Shown: one piece after another, positions 28,761-36,595 of the stretch
How positions within the stretch are numbered: the stretch's first letter is position 1
Layout: each line of letters starts with the position of its first letter
Origin: Saccharothrix syringae
GTDB lineage: Bacteria; Actinomycetota; Actinomycetes; Mycobacteriales; Pseudonocardiaceae
Direction: 5' to 3'
Assembly: GCF_009498035.1 (NCBI RefSeq)
Contig: NZ_CP034550.1
Span: 8,370,001 to 8,434,000 of the forward strand
DNA length: 64,000 bases
Translations under genes and position numbers: made by a program
Notes under the pieces: generated by a model
Database searches by the model: none
Seen by the model: the letters and a program-made list of their open reading frames with translations, nothing else
What the model was told of the DNA's origin: nothing

Positions 28761-28810
28761 AACCCTTGCGGATCAATGACATCGACCAGGTAACCCTTGC
28801 GGTCCAATGA
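28761..28810. promoter_or_regulatory. Pair of 19-bp direct repeats upstream of egtA
   Basis: AACCCTTGCGGATCAATGA (28761-28779) and AACCCTTGCGGTCCAATGA (28792-28810) differ at two positions and are offset by 31 bp, about three helical turns, so a protein would see both on one face of the DNA. They lie 75-125 bp upstream of the egtA start and are candidate activator or repressor sites. Confidence 0.6.
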
Positions 28811-28915
28811 GACTCACGGCGTGAAACGCGGTGTTCACCTGGCGGACAGCTCCCCCGCGGGCCCGGCACCGCCGGCCCCGGTGCCCGAAACGTCCGGAAA
28901 GACCGGCCGGCGGCG

Positions 28916-29455
28916 CTACTCCCCCCGGTAGACCAGCGCCCGCCGCCCGAACTCGGCCCGCGACGACGGCGCGTCCAGCGCGACCCGGTCGAGCACGGCC
29001 GCCCCGCGCGCCCCCAGCGGCAGCGCGAACGGCGCGCGCGGCAACCCGGCGCACCCGGCGGCGAACGGCACCAGCCGCACGACCACGTCGTCCCGGTCGG
29101 CCACCGCCTGCCACTGCTCGGCCAGCACGCCCGCGTCCCCGACCCGCACGTGCAGCGCCGCCTCGTGCACGAAGAACCGCGCGGCGGCCGGCACGAAGGG
29201 CTCGACCCGCTCGCCCAGCGCGGCGGCGTAGCCCGGCGTGCGCAGCGGCTCGGGCACCACCAGCGTCTCGTACACCGCGAACTCGACGCCGACGGGCGGT
29301 CCGGGGCGCGTGCCGACCAGCCCGAGCAGGTCGATCAGGTCGGGCCCACGACGCTCCCGGTCCGGGGTGGACGGTCGGCCCAACCCCCAGCCCGACCCCC
29401 GCCCCGGCCCCGCCGCGGTCCGCGACAGCGGCCGGATGTCCTCACCTGCGGTCAC
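28916..29455 (-). CDS. DUF5753 protein lacking its usual helix-turn-helix domain
   Basis: The roughly 179-residue product matches the C-terminal effector part (DUF5753) of actinobacterial XRE regulators: VYETLVVPEPLRTPGYAAAL, FFVHEAALHVRVG, VLAEQW and VRLVPFAAG. Such proteins normally begin with a 60-70 residue helix-turn-helix domain; here the N-terminus is only a Gly/Arg-rich stretch. It may be a remnant or an orphan ligand-binding partner. The GTG at 29455 is the best of several weak starts. It is transcribed toward the egt operon. Confidence 0.65.
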   Translation of the reverse strand: MTAGEDIRPLSRTAAGPGRGSGWGLGRPSTPDRERRGPDLIDLLGLVGTRPGPPVGVEFAVYETLVVPEPLRTPGYAAALGERVEPFVPAAARFFVHEAALHVRVGDAGVLAEQWQAVADRDDVVVRLVPFAAGCAGLPRAPFALPLGARGAAVLDRVALDAPSSRAEFGRRALVYRGE

Positions 29456-29582
29456 ACCGTGCCACCGTAGCCGGCCTGACCAGGTGTTTCGAGCCGGGAG
29501 CAGCAAGTACACCCCAAAGTGGACCCGCCCAAGCCGTACGTACTGATTGGATTTCGCCGGCCGACCCTGGCAACATCGACCG

Positions 29583-30179
29583 GTGCCCAGGGTGAGCCAG
29601 GACCACCTCGACGCCCGCCGCCGCCAGATCCTGGACGGCGCGCGTGCGTGTTTCGCGCGCTTCGGTTACGAGGGCGCGACCGTGCGCCGCCTGGAAGAGG
29701 CTACCGGCCTGTCCAGGGGCGCCATCTTCCACCACTTCCGCGACAAGGAGTCGCTGTTCCTCGCCCTCGCCGAGGACGACGCGCTGCGCATGGCCGAGGT
29801 CGTCGCCGAGCAGGGCCTGGTGCAGGTCATGCGCGAGCTGCTGTCCACGCCGGCGCCGGCGGGCGACGCCGAGAACCCCGCGGACTGGCTCGGCACCCGG
29901 CTGGAGGTGTCGCGGCGGCTGCGCACCGACCCCGAGTTCCGGGGGCGCTGGGCCGAGCGGTCGCGGCAGCTCACCGACGCCACCCGGCAGCGCCTGGAGC
30001 GCCAGCGGGAGGCCGGGAACCTGCGCGACGACGTCGACGTGGACGTGCTGACGTCGTTCCTGGAGCTGGTGCTGGAGGGCCTGGTGTCACACCTGGCCAT
30101 GGGCCTGCCCGCGGACGACCTGGAACCCGTGCTGGACCTGGTCGAGGAGAGCGTCCGCAGGCACCGCCGCACCGGGTGA
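29583..30179 (+). CDS. acnR: TetR-family aconitase repressor AcnR
   Basis: The 198-residue regulator has an N-terminal helix-turn-helix with RQILDGARACFARFGYEGAT and VRRLEEATGLSRGAIFHHF, then LFLALAEDDALRMAEVV. This stretch is nearly the same as I recall for corynebacterial AcnR, which represses aconitase and senses citrate with Mg2+. In related genera acnR directly follows acn; here it is 13 kb away. A degenerate operator, CAAGCCGTACGTACTG, with one perfect half-site lies at 29530-29545, so weak autoregulation is possible. Its stop overlaps the MFS gene start (GTGA). Confidence 0.9.
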   Translation: MPRVSQDHLDARRRQILDGARACFARFGYEGATVRRLEEATGLSRGAIFHHFRDKESLFLALAEDDALRMAEVVAEQGLVQVMRELLSTPAPAGDAENPADWLGTRLEVSRRLRTDPEFRGRWAERSRQLTDATRQRLERQREAGNLRDDVDVDVLTSFLELVLEGLVSHLAMGLPADDLEPVLDLVEESVRRHRRTG

Positions 30180-31348
30180 CCCGCTACCTCGTCTCCGCCG
30201 GCCTCGCCCGCCTCGCCGACGAGATGGTGGGCGTGGCGGTGCTGCTGCTCGTGCTGTCGCGCGCCGGTTCCGGCCTGTTCGCGGGCGTCGTGGTGGCCGC
30301 CTACACGGTGCCGTCGGTGCTGTCCGGGCCGCTGCTCGGCGCGTGGCTCGACCGCGCCCGCCGGCCCGTGCTCCTGTTGGCCGCCAACCAGTTCGCGCTC
30401 GCGGTCAGCGCGGTGGCCATGCTGTTCGCCCCGAACGCCCTGCTGCCCGCGCTCGCCGTCGTCGCGGGCGCCACGCTGCCGATGACCAGCGGCGGGTTCA
30501 CCAGCGTCGTGCCGCGGCTGGCGCGGGCGCGCGGCACGCCCCTGGACCGGGCGACCGCGCGGGACGCGCTGCTGTTCAACGGCGCGGCCATCGGCGGGCC
30601 GGCGCTGGCGAGCGCGCTGGCGGTGGGCTGGTCGCCGGTGGTGGCGATGGCCTCGATCGGCGCGCTGTCGCTGGTGGGCGGGCTGTGCACGACGACGCTG
30701 CGCGTGCCCCCGCACCCGCCGGACGCGCACCCGTCGCTGTGGTCGGCCGTGCGGCGCGGCCTGCGGCACCTGGCCGCCACTCCCCCGCTGCGCGGCGCGA
30801 CGGTCGCGTCGGTGCTCGCCCACGGCGCGACCGGCCTGCTGTTCATCGCGCTGCCGTTCCGGCTGGTGGAGCTGGGCGCGGGCGACGACCGGACGGGGCT
30901 GGTCTGGGCGGTGCTGGAGGTCGGGTGCGTGGTCGGCATCCTGGCCACCCGGCGGCGGCTGGCGCGGTGGCGGCCCGAGCGCGTGGTCTTCGCGACCACC
31001 GCCCTCCACGGGGGCACGCTGCTGCTGTGGCCGTTCGCCGGGCACTTCGGCGTGCTGCTCGGGGTGGCGCTGGTCAGCGGCGTGGCGCAGGGGCCGACGC
31101 TGACCGCCGTCATCACGTCCCGGCAGCGGTACACGCCCGGACCGCTGCTCGGCCAGGTCTCGACCACCGGCGCGAGCCTCAAGATCGGCGCGTTCGCGCT
31201 CGGCTCGGCGGTGGGCGGCGCGCTGGTCGAGGTGTGGCGGTGGCCGGCCGGGGCGGTGATCCCGCTGGTCGCGGCCTGCCAGCTGCTGGCTGCGTCACTC
31301 GGGGCAATCGCCGCCCGAACGCGCCAACCCGCCCCGGTGACCCCCTAG
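30176..31348 (+). CDS. MFS transporter coupled to acnR
   Basis: The 390-residue product has about twelve membrane helices and the MFS loop pattern GPLLGAWLDRARRPVLLL after helix 2. It belongs to the small MFS exporters common in actinomycetes. The GTG overlaps the acnR stop codon, so translation is coupled. The link with a citrate-sensing repressor could mean export or import of an organic acid; that is only an inference from position. Confidence 0.85.
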   Translation: MTRYLVSAGLARLADEMVGVAVLLLVLSRAGSGLFAGVVVAAYTVPSVLSGPLLGAWLDRARRPVLLLAANQFALAVSAVAMLFAPNALLPALAVVAGATLPMTSGGFTSVVPRLARARGTPLDRATARDALLFNGAAIGGPALASALAVGWSPVVAMASIGALSLVGGLCTTTLRVPPHPPDAHPSLWSAVRRGLRHLAATPPLRGATVASVLAHGATGLLFIALPFRLVELGAGDDRTGLVWAVLEVGCVVGILATRRRLARWRPERVVFATTALHGGTLLLWPFAGHFGVLLGVALVSGVAQGPTLTAVITSRQRYTPGPLLGQVSTTGASLKIGAFALGSAVGGALVEVWRWPAGAVIPLVAACQLLAASLGAIAARTRQPAPVTP

Positions 31349-31358
31349 GATCGCCGGC

Positions 31359-31817
31359 ATGGCTGACCCGCGAGCTGCCCACGTGCACCGGGTGCGGGTG
31401 CGCCCGGTCGACTGCGACCGCCAGGGGATCGTGCACGCCTCCCGCTACCCGGTGTTCTTCGAGGCGGCGATGGTGGAGGCGCTGCGCTCCCTGCTGGGGT
31501 CGTACAAGGAGCTGGAGAAGCACGGCATCGACTTCGTGATGGCCGAGACGTCCATCCGGTACCTGGCGCCGGCGCGGTTCGACGACCTGATCCGGATCGG
31601 CGTGCGGGTGCGCACCCTCGGGACCACGACGCTGACCATGGGGTTCGACGCGGACGTCGACGGCACGCCGGTCGCCACCGGGTGGAACCGCTACGTGTCC
31701 TTCGGGACCCCCGAGCTGCGCAGCACCCCGATCCCGGAGGACTTCCGCCGGGTGCTGGAACGCCGGCCCGCGCCCGGCCGGTCGGCCACCCGGTCGGTGC
31801 CCGCGCCGCGGCGCTGA
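31359..31817 (+). CDS. Hotdog-fold acyl-CoA thioesterase (4HBT family)
   Basis: The 152-residue product has the 4HBT signature VRPVDCDRQGIVHASRYPVFFEAAMVEAL in pieces at 13-42: the Asp in DCDRQGIVH is the expected catalytic acid and is followed by an FFE...E segment. It should hydrolyse an acyl-CoA. The ATG at 31359 has AGGA 8 bp upstream and lies 10 bp after the MFS gene, so it probably belongs to the acnR operon. Confidence 0.85.
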   Translation: MADPRAAHVHRVRVRPVDCDRQGIVHASRYPVFFEAAMVEALRSLLGSYKELEKHGIDFVMAETSIRYLAPARFDDLIRIGVRVRTLGTTTLTMGFDADVDGTPVATGWNRYVSFGTPELRSTPIPEDFRRVLERRPAPGRSATRSVPAPRR

Positions 31818-31824
31818 ACACCCG

Positions 31825-32883
31825 TCATCGCCGGACCCGAGCCCCGACCGCCACCGCGTGCCCGGCCCCCGCCCCCTCGGCGCGCGCCACCACCCGCCCC
31901 CGCTCGACCCGCACCGCCACCTCGGTCTCGTCGCTGACCGCCGGCACCCCCGCCGCCGCCGCGAGCGCACCGGCCTCGTCGCACACCACCCGCACCGCGG
32001 GCCACGCGTCGCCCCGGAACGCCTGCCGCAGGCACCCGCACAGCCGCGCCACCACCAGCCGGGCCAGCGGCGCCAGCTCGCCGGGCGCGGCGGTGACCAT
32101 CACGACGGTCACCGGCCCGCCCGCCCGCACCGCCCCCTCCGCGGCCGCCAGGCGGTTCAACCCGAGCACGACCACCACACCGTCCCCGTCCGGCGTGACC
32201 GGCTCACCGCGCACCAGGTCCGTCACCGCCGGCGGTCGCCACGGCGCGTCCTCGGCCCGGACCGGCGGCGGGTGCTCGGGCCACGGCCACCAGTCGTTCA
32301 GCTCCAGCCCCGCCAGCCGCTCGCAGGCGCTGACCAGGTCGAACGCCTCGCCGAACCCCGGCGCGGCACCGGCCAGCCCGCTCGCGCCGTGCAGCGCGGT
32401 CAGCACCAGCCCGGCGAGGCGGACCGCGCGCCGGGGCGGGGCGCCCGCCGGCGGCGGCACCGGGTCCAGGTGCTCCAGGGCCAGGGCGAGCAGCAGCGCG
32501 TCGAGCCGGAGCAGTTGCGCGTAGGGCCGCCGGGTGACCTCCTCCGCGGCGACCTCGGCCTCGAAGTCCCGGTGCAGCGGGTCGAACGCGGGTGAGGTGA
32601 CCCAGGCGCGGGCCAGCGCGCCCAGGGCCTCGGCGGCGTCCCGGCCGCGCTGCGGGTCGGCGGGCACGGCCGCGCGCTCGACCAGGTCGGCCAGCACGGC
32701 GAAGTACAGGGCGCGCTTGCCGGGGAAGTTGGAGTAGACCGCGCCGCGGGTCAACTCGGCGCGCTGGGCGATCACGTCGACCTTGGCGTCGCGGTAGCCG
32801 CGCTCGGCGAACTCCTCGCGCGCGGCCGCCAGCACCCGCGCCCGGTTGTGCTCCTGGAGCTCCGCCCTGCTCAGCCGGACCAC
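31825..32883 (-). CDS. TetR-family regulator with a redoxin-like C-terminal domain
   Basis: The 352-residue product is much longer than the usual 190-220 residues of TetR proteins. Residues 10-55 are a TetR helix-turn-helix (FAERGYRDAKVDVIA and GAVYSNFPGK). After the ligand-binding region, about 225-345 alternates strands and helices (VVVVLGLNRLAAA, VTVVMVTAAPGEL, VRVVCDEAGALAAAAGVPAV, VAVRVERGRVVA) like a thioredoxin/peroxiredoxin fold, without a clear CxxC. It is divergent from a P450 gene with a palindromic operator between them and is the likely regulator of that P450 and of itself. Confidence 0.8.
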   Translation of the reverse strand: MVRLSRAELQEHNRARVLAAAREEFAERGYRDAKVDVIAQRAELTRGAVYSNFPGKRALYFAVLADLVERAAVPADPQRGRDAAEALGALARAWVTSPAFDPLHRDFEAEVAAEEVTRRPYAQLLRLDALLLALALEHLDPVPPPAGAPPRRAVRLAGLVLTALHGASGLAGAAPGFGEAFDLVSACERLAGLELNDWWPWPEHPPPVRAEDAPWRPPAVTDLVRGEPVTPDGDGVVVVLGLNRLAAAEGAVRAGGPVTVVMVTAAPGELAPLARLVVARLCGCLRQAFRGDAWPAVRVVCDEAGALAAAAGVPAVSDETEVAVRVERGRVVARAEGAGAGHAVAVGARVRR

Positions 32884-32931
32884 CGCACCCCCCGTTCGCC
32901 AGGCACCACGCGCTCAAGATACCGTCACCAT

Positions 32932-32964
32932 TCAGATGACGAGAACATCTGATCTGAACATCTG
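32932..32964. promoter_or_regulatory. Palindromic operator plus extra half-site between TetR and P450 genes
   Basis: TCAGATG (32932-32938) and CATCTGA (32946-32952) form a perfect 7-bp inverted repeat with a 7-bp spacer. A third CATCTG follows at 32959-32964, 13 bp after the previous one. The site sits just before the P450 ribosome-binding site and within the divergent promoter region, as expected for a TetR dimer site. Confidence 0.75.
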
Positions 32965-32973
32965 GAGGATCGC

Positions 32974-34146
32974 GTGACCGTGCCCGAGATCGACCCGACC
33001 GACCCGGCGGTGCTGCTGGACCCGTTCACCGCCTACGGCCGCGCCCGCGAGCAGTCGCCCGTGGCGCGGATGGCGGTGCCCGGCATCGGCACCCTGTGGA
33101 TCGTCACCCGCCACGAGGACGCGCGGGCGATGCTCAACGACCCCCGCTTCGAGGTGAACTCGGCCAGCTTCCTGCGCCCGCCCGGCCTGCCCGACCACTG
33201 CCTGCCCTACCTGCGGACCATGGCCGAGGTCGACGGCCCGGAGCACACCCGGCTGCGCCGGCTGGCCGCGCCCGCGTTCACCGCCCGCCGCGCCGCCGCG
33301 TTCCGGTCGCGGGTGGAGGCGACCGTCGAGGCGCTGCTGGACGCCCTGCCCGACGGCGACACCGTCGACCTGCACGAGCACTTCGCCCGCCCCCTGCCGA
33401 TGGAGGTGATCTGCGAGCTGGTCGGCATCGACCCGGAGGACCGCCCGGCGTGGCGCGAGCACGGCCGGGCCGTGGCCGCCGGGTACGGCGAGGCGTTCAA
33501 GGACGCAATCCCGGAGGTCATCGCCAACGCGCTGGCGGCCGTGGCGCGGCGCGCGGAGGAGCCGGGCGACGACGTGATCTCCCAGTTGCTGCGCGCCCGC
33601 GCCGAGGACGGCGACCGGCTCGGCGAGGCGGAGCTGGTCACCCTGGTCTGGCACCTGGTGCTGGCCGGGCAGACGCCCACGAACCTGATCACCAACGGCC
33701 TGGTGGCGCTGCTGGAGCACCCCGACCAGCTCGCCGCGCTGCGCGCCGACCCCGCCCTGCTGCCGGGCGCGGTGGAGGAGCTGACCCGGTGGGTCGGGCC
33801 GCAGCTGCTCACCACGATCCGGTACACCCGCGAGGAGGTGGCCTTCGGCGACGTGGTGATCGGCGCGGGTGAGGCGGTGACCGCGGCGATCGCGTCGGCC
33901 AACCGCGACCCGCGGGTGTACGACGCGCCGGACGAGCTGGACGTCACCCGAACGCCCGCGGTGGGGCACCTGAGCTACTCGCACGGGCCGCACTTCTGCC
34001 TGGGCGCGGCGTTCGCCAGGGTGCAGACCGAGGTGGCGCTGGGCGCGGTGCTGCGGCGGTTCCCGGAGCTGGTGGTCGACGGGGAACCGCGCCGCATCCC
34101 GGACGGCGGCACGTGGCGGTTCGCCTCGCTGGTGGTCAGGCGCTGA
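32974..34146 (+). CDS. Cytochrome P450, regulated by the divergent TetR gene
   Basis: The 390-residue bacterial class I P450 has the haem ligand Cys342 in SYSHGPHFCLG, the I-helix LAGQTPTN in place of the common AGxET, an ExxR-type K helix in VEELTRW and DGPEHTRLRR near residue 90. The unusual I-helix (Gln before Thr-Pro-Thr) may affect proton delivery. It should hydroxylate a small lipophilic compound with external redox partners, none of which are encoded here. The GTG at 32974 has GGAGG upstream. Its end overlaps the convergent kinase gene by 11 bp. Confidence 0.93.
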   Translation: MTVPEIDPTDPAVLLDPFTAYGRAREQSPVARMAVPGIGTLWIVTRHEDARAMLNDPRFEVNSASFLRPPGLPDHCLPYLRTMAEVDGPEHTRLRRLAAPAFTARRAAAFRSRVEATVEALLDALPDGDTVDLHEHFARPLPMEVICELVGIDPEDRPAWREHGRAVAAGYGEAFKDAIPEVIANALAAVARRAEEPGDDVISQLLRARAEDGDRLGEAELVTLVWHLVLAGQTPTNLITNGLVALLEHPDQLAALRADPALLPGAVEELTRWVGPQLLTTIRYTREEVAFGDVVIGAGEAVTAAIASANRDPRVYDAPDELDVTRTPAVGHLSYSHGPHFCLGAAFARVQTEVALGAVLRRFPELVVDGEPRRIPDGGTWRFASLVVRR

Positions 34147-34603
34147 GGATCTCCGAGGCCACCTCGGCGGGCGTCCGGCCGCCGGTGTCGACCACGCGGG
34201 CCCCCGCCGGAGCCGGGCGGACGACGGCGAGGGCCCTCAGCCCGGCCTCGGGCAGGCCGGGCAGGTCGTCACCGGCCAGGCTCACCCCCTCGCCGCGGCC
34301 CCGGCCGAGCAGGCGTTCGACCAGGTGGTCGTGGCTCGCGTGCAGCCACCAGAGGGTCGCGCCGGGCAGGAGCAGCGCGTGGTCGCCGACGACGACCAGG
34401 TGCTCCGCGCCGGCCTCGCGGTAGCCGCGCCACACCGCGCGCAGGTTGCGGGCCCGCTGCTCCGGGGTGAGCGGCGGGTCGGCGAAGGTGATCTGGGCCA
34501 GGTCGACGTACGCGCCGCGGGTCGTGGCGCACAGGCGCCGGTGGACCTCCCAGCCGACGGTCGACTTGCCGACGCCGCGCGGTCCGTCGATCCAGCGGAT
34601 CAC
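34136..34603 (-). CDS. P-loop kinase-like protein (second of a tandem pair)
   Basis: The 155-residue product has a P-loop GPRGVGKST (7-15), a downstream LVVVGDHALLLPG strand and ends DTGGRTPAEVASEIL. It resembles small AAA_33/shikimate-kinase-type ATPases. It shares the P-loop context and the DTGGR-PAE ending with the preceding gene, so the two are tandem paralogues. Its GTG overlaps that gene's stop (GTGA). The substrate is unknown. Confidence 0.8.
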   Translation of the reverse strand: MIRWIDGPRGVGKSTVGWEVHRRLCATTRGAYVDLAQITFADPPLTPEQRARNLRAVWRGYREAGAEHLVVVGDHALLLPGATLWWLHASHDHLVERLLGRGRGEGVSLAGDDLPGLPEAGLRALAVVRPAPAGARVVDTGGRTPAEVASEILSA

Positions 34604-35079
34604 CGCAACCCCGCCAGCACGAGCCGGGCGGCCTCGGCCGGGGCGCGGCCGCCGGTGTCCACGGTGGGGCCGGCGAAGTCGTCGCGGTCCATCTCGGCGG
34701 CCACGGCGGTGGCGCGGGCGACGAGGTGGGCGGGCCAGCCCCTGGCCAGCAGCCGGGCCGACAGCAGGTCGACGTCCGCGCGCAGGCGGCAGAACGCGAC
34801 GTCCGCGCCGGGCAGGCGGTCGGTGTAGGCGGGCACCAGCGCGCGCCGGTCGGGGCCGCCGGCCACCACCAGCGCGCCGCGCACCCGGGCCGACCACAGC
34901 GATCCGAGCGTGCCCGCCTTCACCGCGTGGTTGTCCGGGTCGTCCGGGGGCACCGGGTGGCACAGGCCGAGCTGGTCGACGTCGACGTAGGCCGCGTCGT
35001 CGAGGGCGCGGTAGACGTGCCACCCGACGGTCGACTTGCCCGCGCCCGCCGGGCCCAGCAGCCAGATCACCTTCGTCAT
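34600..35079 (-). CDS. P-loop kinase-like protein (first of a tandem pair)
   Basis: The 159-residue product starts MTKVIWLLGPAGAGKST, with the P-loop at 9-17, followed by YVDVDQLGL (a candidate Asp base), RARLLARGW-like helix and the ending DTGGRAPAEAARLVL. It belongs with small nucleoside/shikimate-like kinases. It is translationally coupled to its paralogue downstream and divergent from the second P450 gene. Confidence 0.82.
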   Translation of the reverse strand: MTKVIWLLGPAGAGKSTVGWHVYRALDDAAYVDVDQLGLCHPVPPDDPDNHAVKAGTLGSLWSARVRGALVVAGGPDRRALVPAYTDRLPGADVAFCRLRADVDLLSARLLARGWPAHLVARATAVAAEMDRDDFAGPTVDTGGRAPAEAARLVLAGLR

Positions 35080-35162
35080 CGCGCGGCAGCCTAGCCGGCG
35101 GCCGGTGGACCTGGCCGGCGTTTTTCCTTGAACCCGAACGCCGTCGGGGCCACGGTGGTGGC

Positions 35163-36461
35163 ATGTCGTCCACGGTGAAGAAAGCGAGCCTGCTGTTCCT
35201 CGGGCGCAACGTGGTCCGCCTGCAGGCCCTCCTCGGCGACCCGGGCGCCCGGCTGTTCGGCCTGGACCCCACCCGCGACCCGTACCCGGAGTTCGAGCGG
35301 CTGCGCCGGCGCGGCGTGCTGGTGCGCAGCCGGCTGGGGCTCTACCTGACCACGTCGCACGAGCTGTGCTCGTCGCTGCTGCGCGACCCGCGCTTCGGCA
35401 CGCTGCCCGCGAGCGCGCTGTCCGTGGTGGACCCCGTGGTCCGGGTGGACGGGCGGAAGCTGGTCAACCCGGTCGACGAGTCGTTCCTGGTGCTCAACCC
35501 GCCGGACCACACCCGCCTGCGCAGGCTGGTCGCGCCCTGGTTCACCCCGCGCGGGCTGCGGGCGCAGGCGGACACCGTGGAGCGGGTGGTCGAGCGGTAC
35601 CTGGACGAGGCGGCCGGGCGGCCGTCGTTCGACCTGGTGCGCGACTTCGCCGCCCGGGTGCCGATCCAGGTGATCGCGGACCTGCTGGGCGTGCCCGGCG
35701 CCGACCACGCCTCGTTCGCGCGGTGGGGGCGGGCGCTGGTCAACGCGCTGGACGGGGTGCGCGACATGGGCGAGGTGCGGGCGCTGCGCACGAGCCTGCG
35801 CGAGTTCGAGGCGTTCCTGGACGATCTGATCGAGCACCGGCGGCGCGTGCCGGGCGAGGGTGACGTCGTCTCGGCGCTGGTGGCGCAGGAGGACCTGAGC
35901 CGGGAGGACCTGATCGCCACCACGGAACTGCTGCTGGTGGCCGGTTTCGAGACGACGGTCAACCTGATCGGCAACGCCGTGCTCGCCGTGCTGGGCGACC
36001 CGGAGGTGCGCGCCGGGCTGCTGGACGACCCGGCGTGCGCGGAGGCCGTGGTGGAGGAGACCCTGCGCCACGACCCGCCGGTGCAGTACACGGTGCGGGT
36101 CCCGTTCGAGACGACCGAGGTGGCCGGCACCCGGCTGCCGAAGGGCACCCCGGTGATGATGGTCATCGCGGCGGCCAACCGCGATCCGGCCGTGTTCGCC
36201 GACCCGCACCGGTTCCTGCCCGGCCGGCCGGACGGCCGCGAGCACCTGGCGTTCTCGTCGGGCATCCACTACTGCCTGGGCGCCGGCCTGGCCCGGATGG
36301 AGGCCGCCGCCGCCCTGCGCGGCCTGTTCGGGCGCTTCCCCGACCTGCGCGCGGCCGGGCGCGTGACCCGCCGCCCGTCGCGGGTGATCCGGGGCGCGGC
36401 GCGGTTCCCGGTAACGACTGGGGAAACAAAACGACACACGATCGTGGAAACCATCAGCTAG
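35163..36461 (+). CDS. Cytochrome P450 with an N-terminal extension
   Basis: The 432-residue P450 has the haem ligand Cys371 in FSSGIHYCLG, a canonical I-helix LVAGFETTVN, EETLRHDPPVQ and NPPDHTRLRR. About 30 extra residues precede the usual start of the domain (MSSTVKKASLLFLGRNVV). It differs clearly from the other P450 in its I-helix. It is transcribed alone and followed by the best rho-independent terminator in the window. The ATG at 35163 begins after an 83-bp divergent promoter region. Confidence 0.94.
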   Translation: MSSTVKKASLLFLGRNVVRLQALLGDPGARLFGLDPTRDPYPEFERLRRRGVLVRSRLGLYLTTSHELCSSLLRDPRFGTLPASALSVVDPVVRVDGRKLVNPVDESFLVLNPPDHTRLRRLVAPWFTPRGLRAQADTVERVVERYLDEAAGRPSFDLVRDFAARVPIQVIADLLGVPGADHASFARWGRALVNALDGVRDMGEVRALRTSLREFEAFLDDLIEHRRRVPGEGDVVSALVAQEDLSREDLIATTELLLVAGFETTVNLIGNAVLAVLGDPEVRAGLLDDPACAEAVVEETLRHDPPVQYTVRVPFETTEVAGTRLPKGTPVMMVIAAANRDPAVFADPHRFLPGRPDGREHLAFSSGIHYCLGAGLARMEAAAALRGLFGRFPDLRAAGRVTRRPSRVIRGAARFPVTTGETKRHTIVETIS

Positions 36462-36492
36462 CACTCAGGAATGTGGTGCATGCTGGTACCTC

Positions 36493-36537
36493 GAACGACC
36501 CGCCGCACCGCCGCCGCGGCGGGTCGTTCACCTTTTT
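36493..36537 (+). terminator. Rho-independent terminator after the second P450
   Basis: GAACGACCCGCCGC (36493-36506) pairs perfectly with GCGGCGGGTCGTTC (36516-36529), 14 bp, with a 9-nt loop, and is followed by ACCTTTTT. This is the only hairpin here with a true T-run. Confidence 0.92.
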
Positions 36538-36595
36538 CCGCATTGGTGCGGTCCTGCCCTGCTCCGAGGAGACGCGCCGCGGGAATTCGCGCCCC

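Noticed and set aside
28697..28915. Riboswitch upstream of egtA
   Set aside because: The direct repeats are upstream of any likely transcription start, and I see no conserved riboswitch fold.
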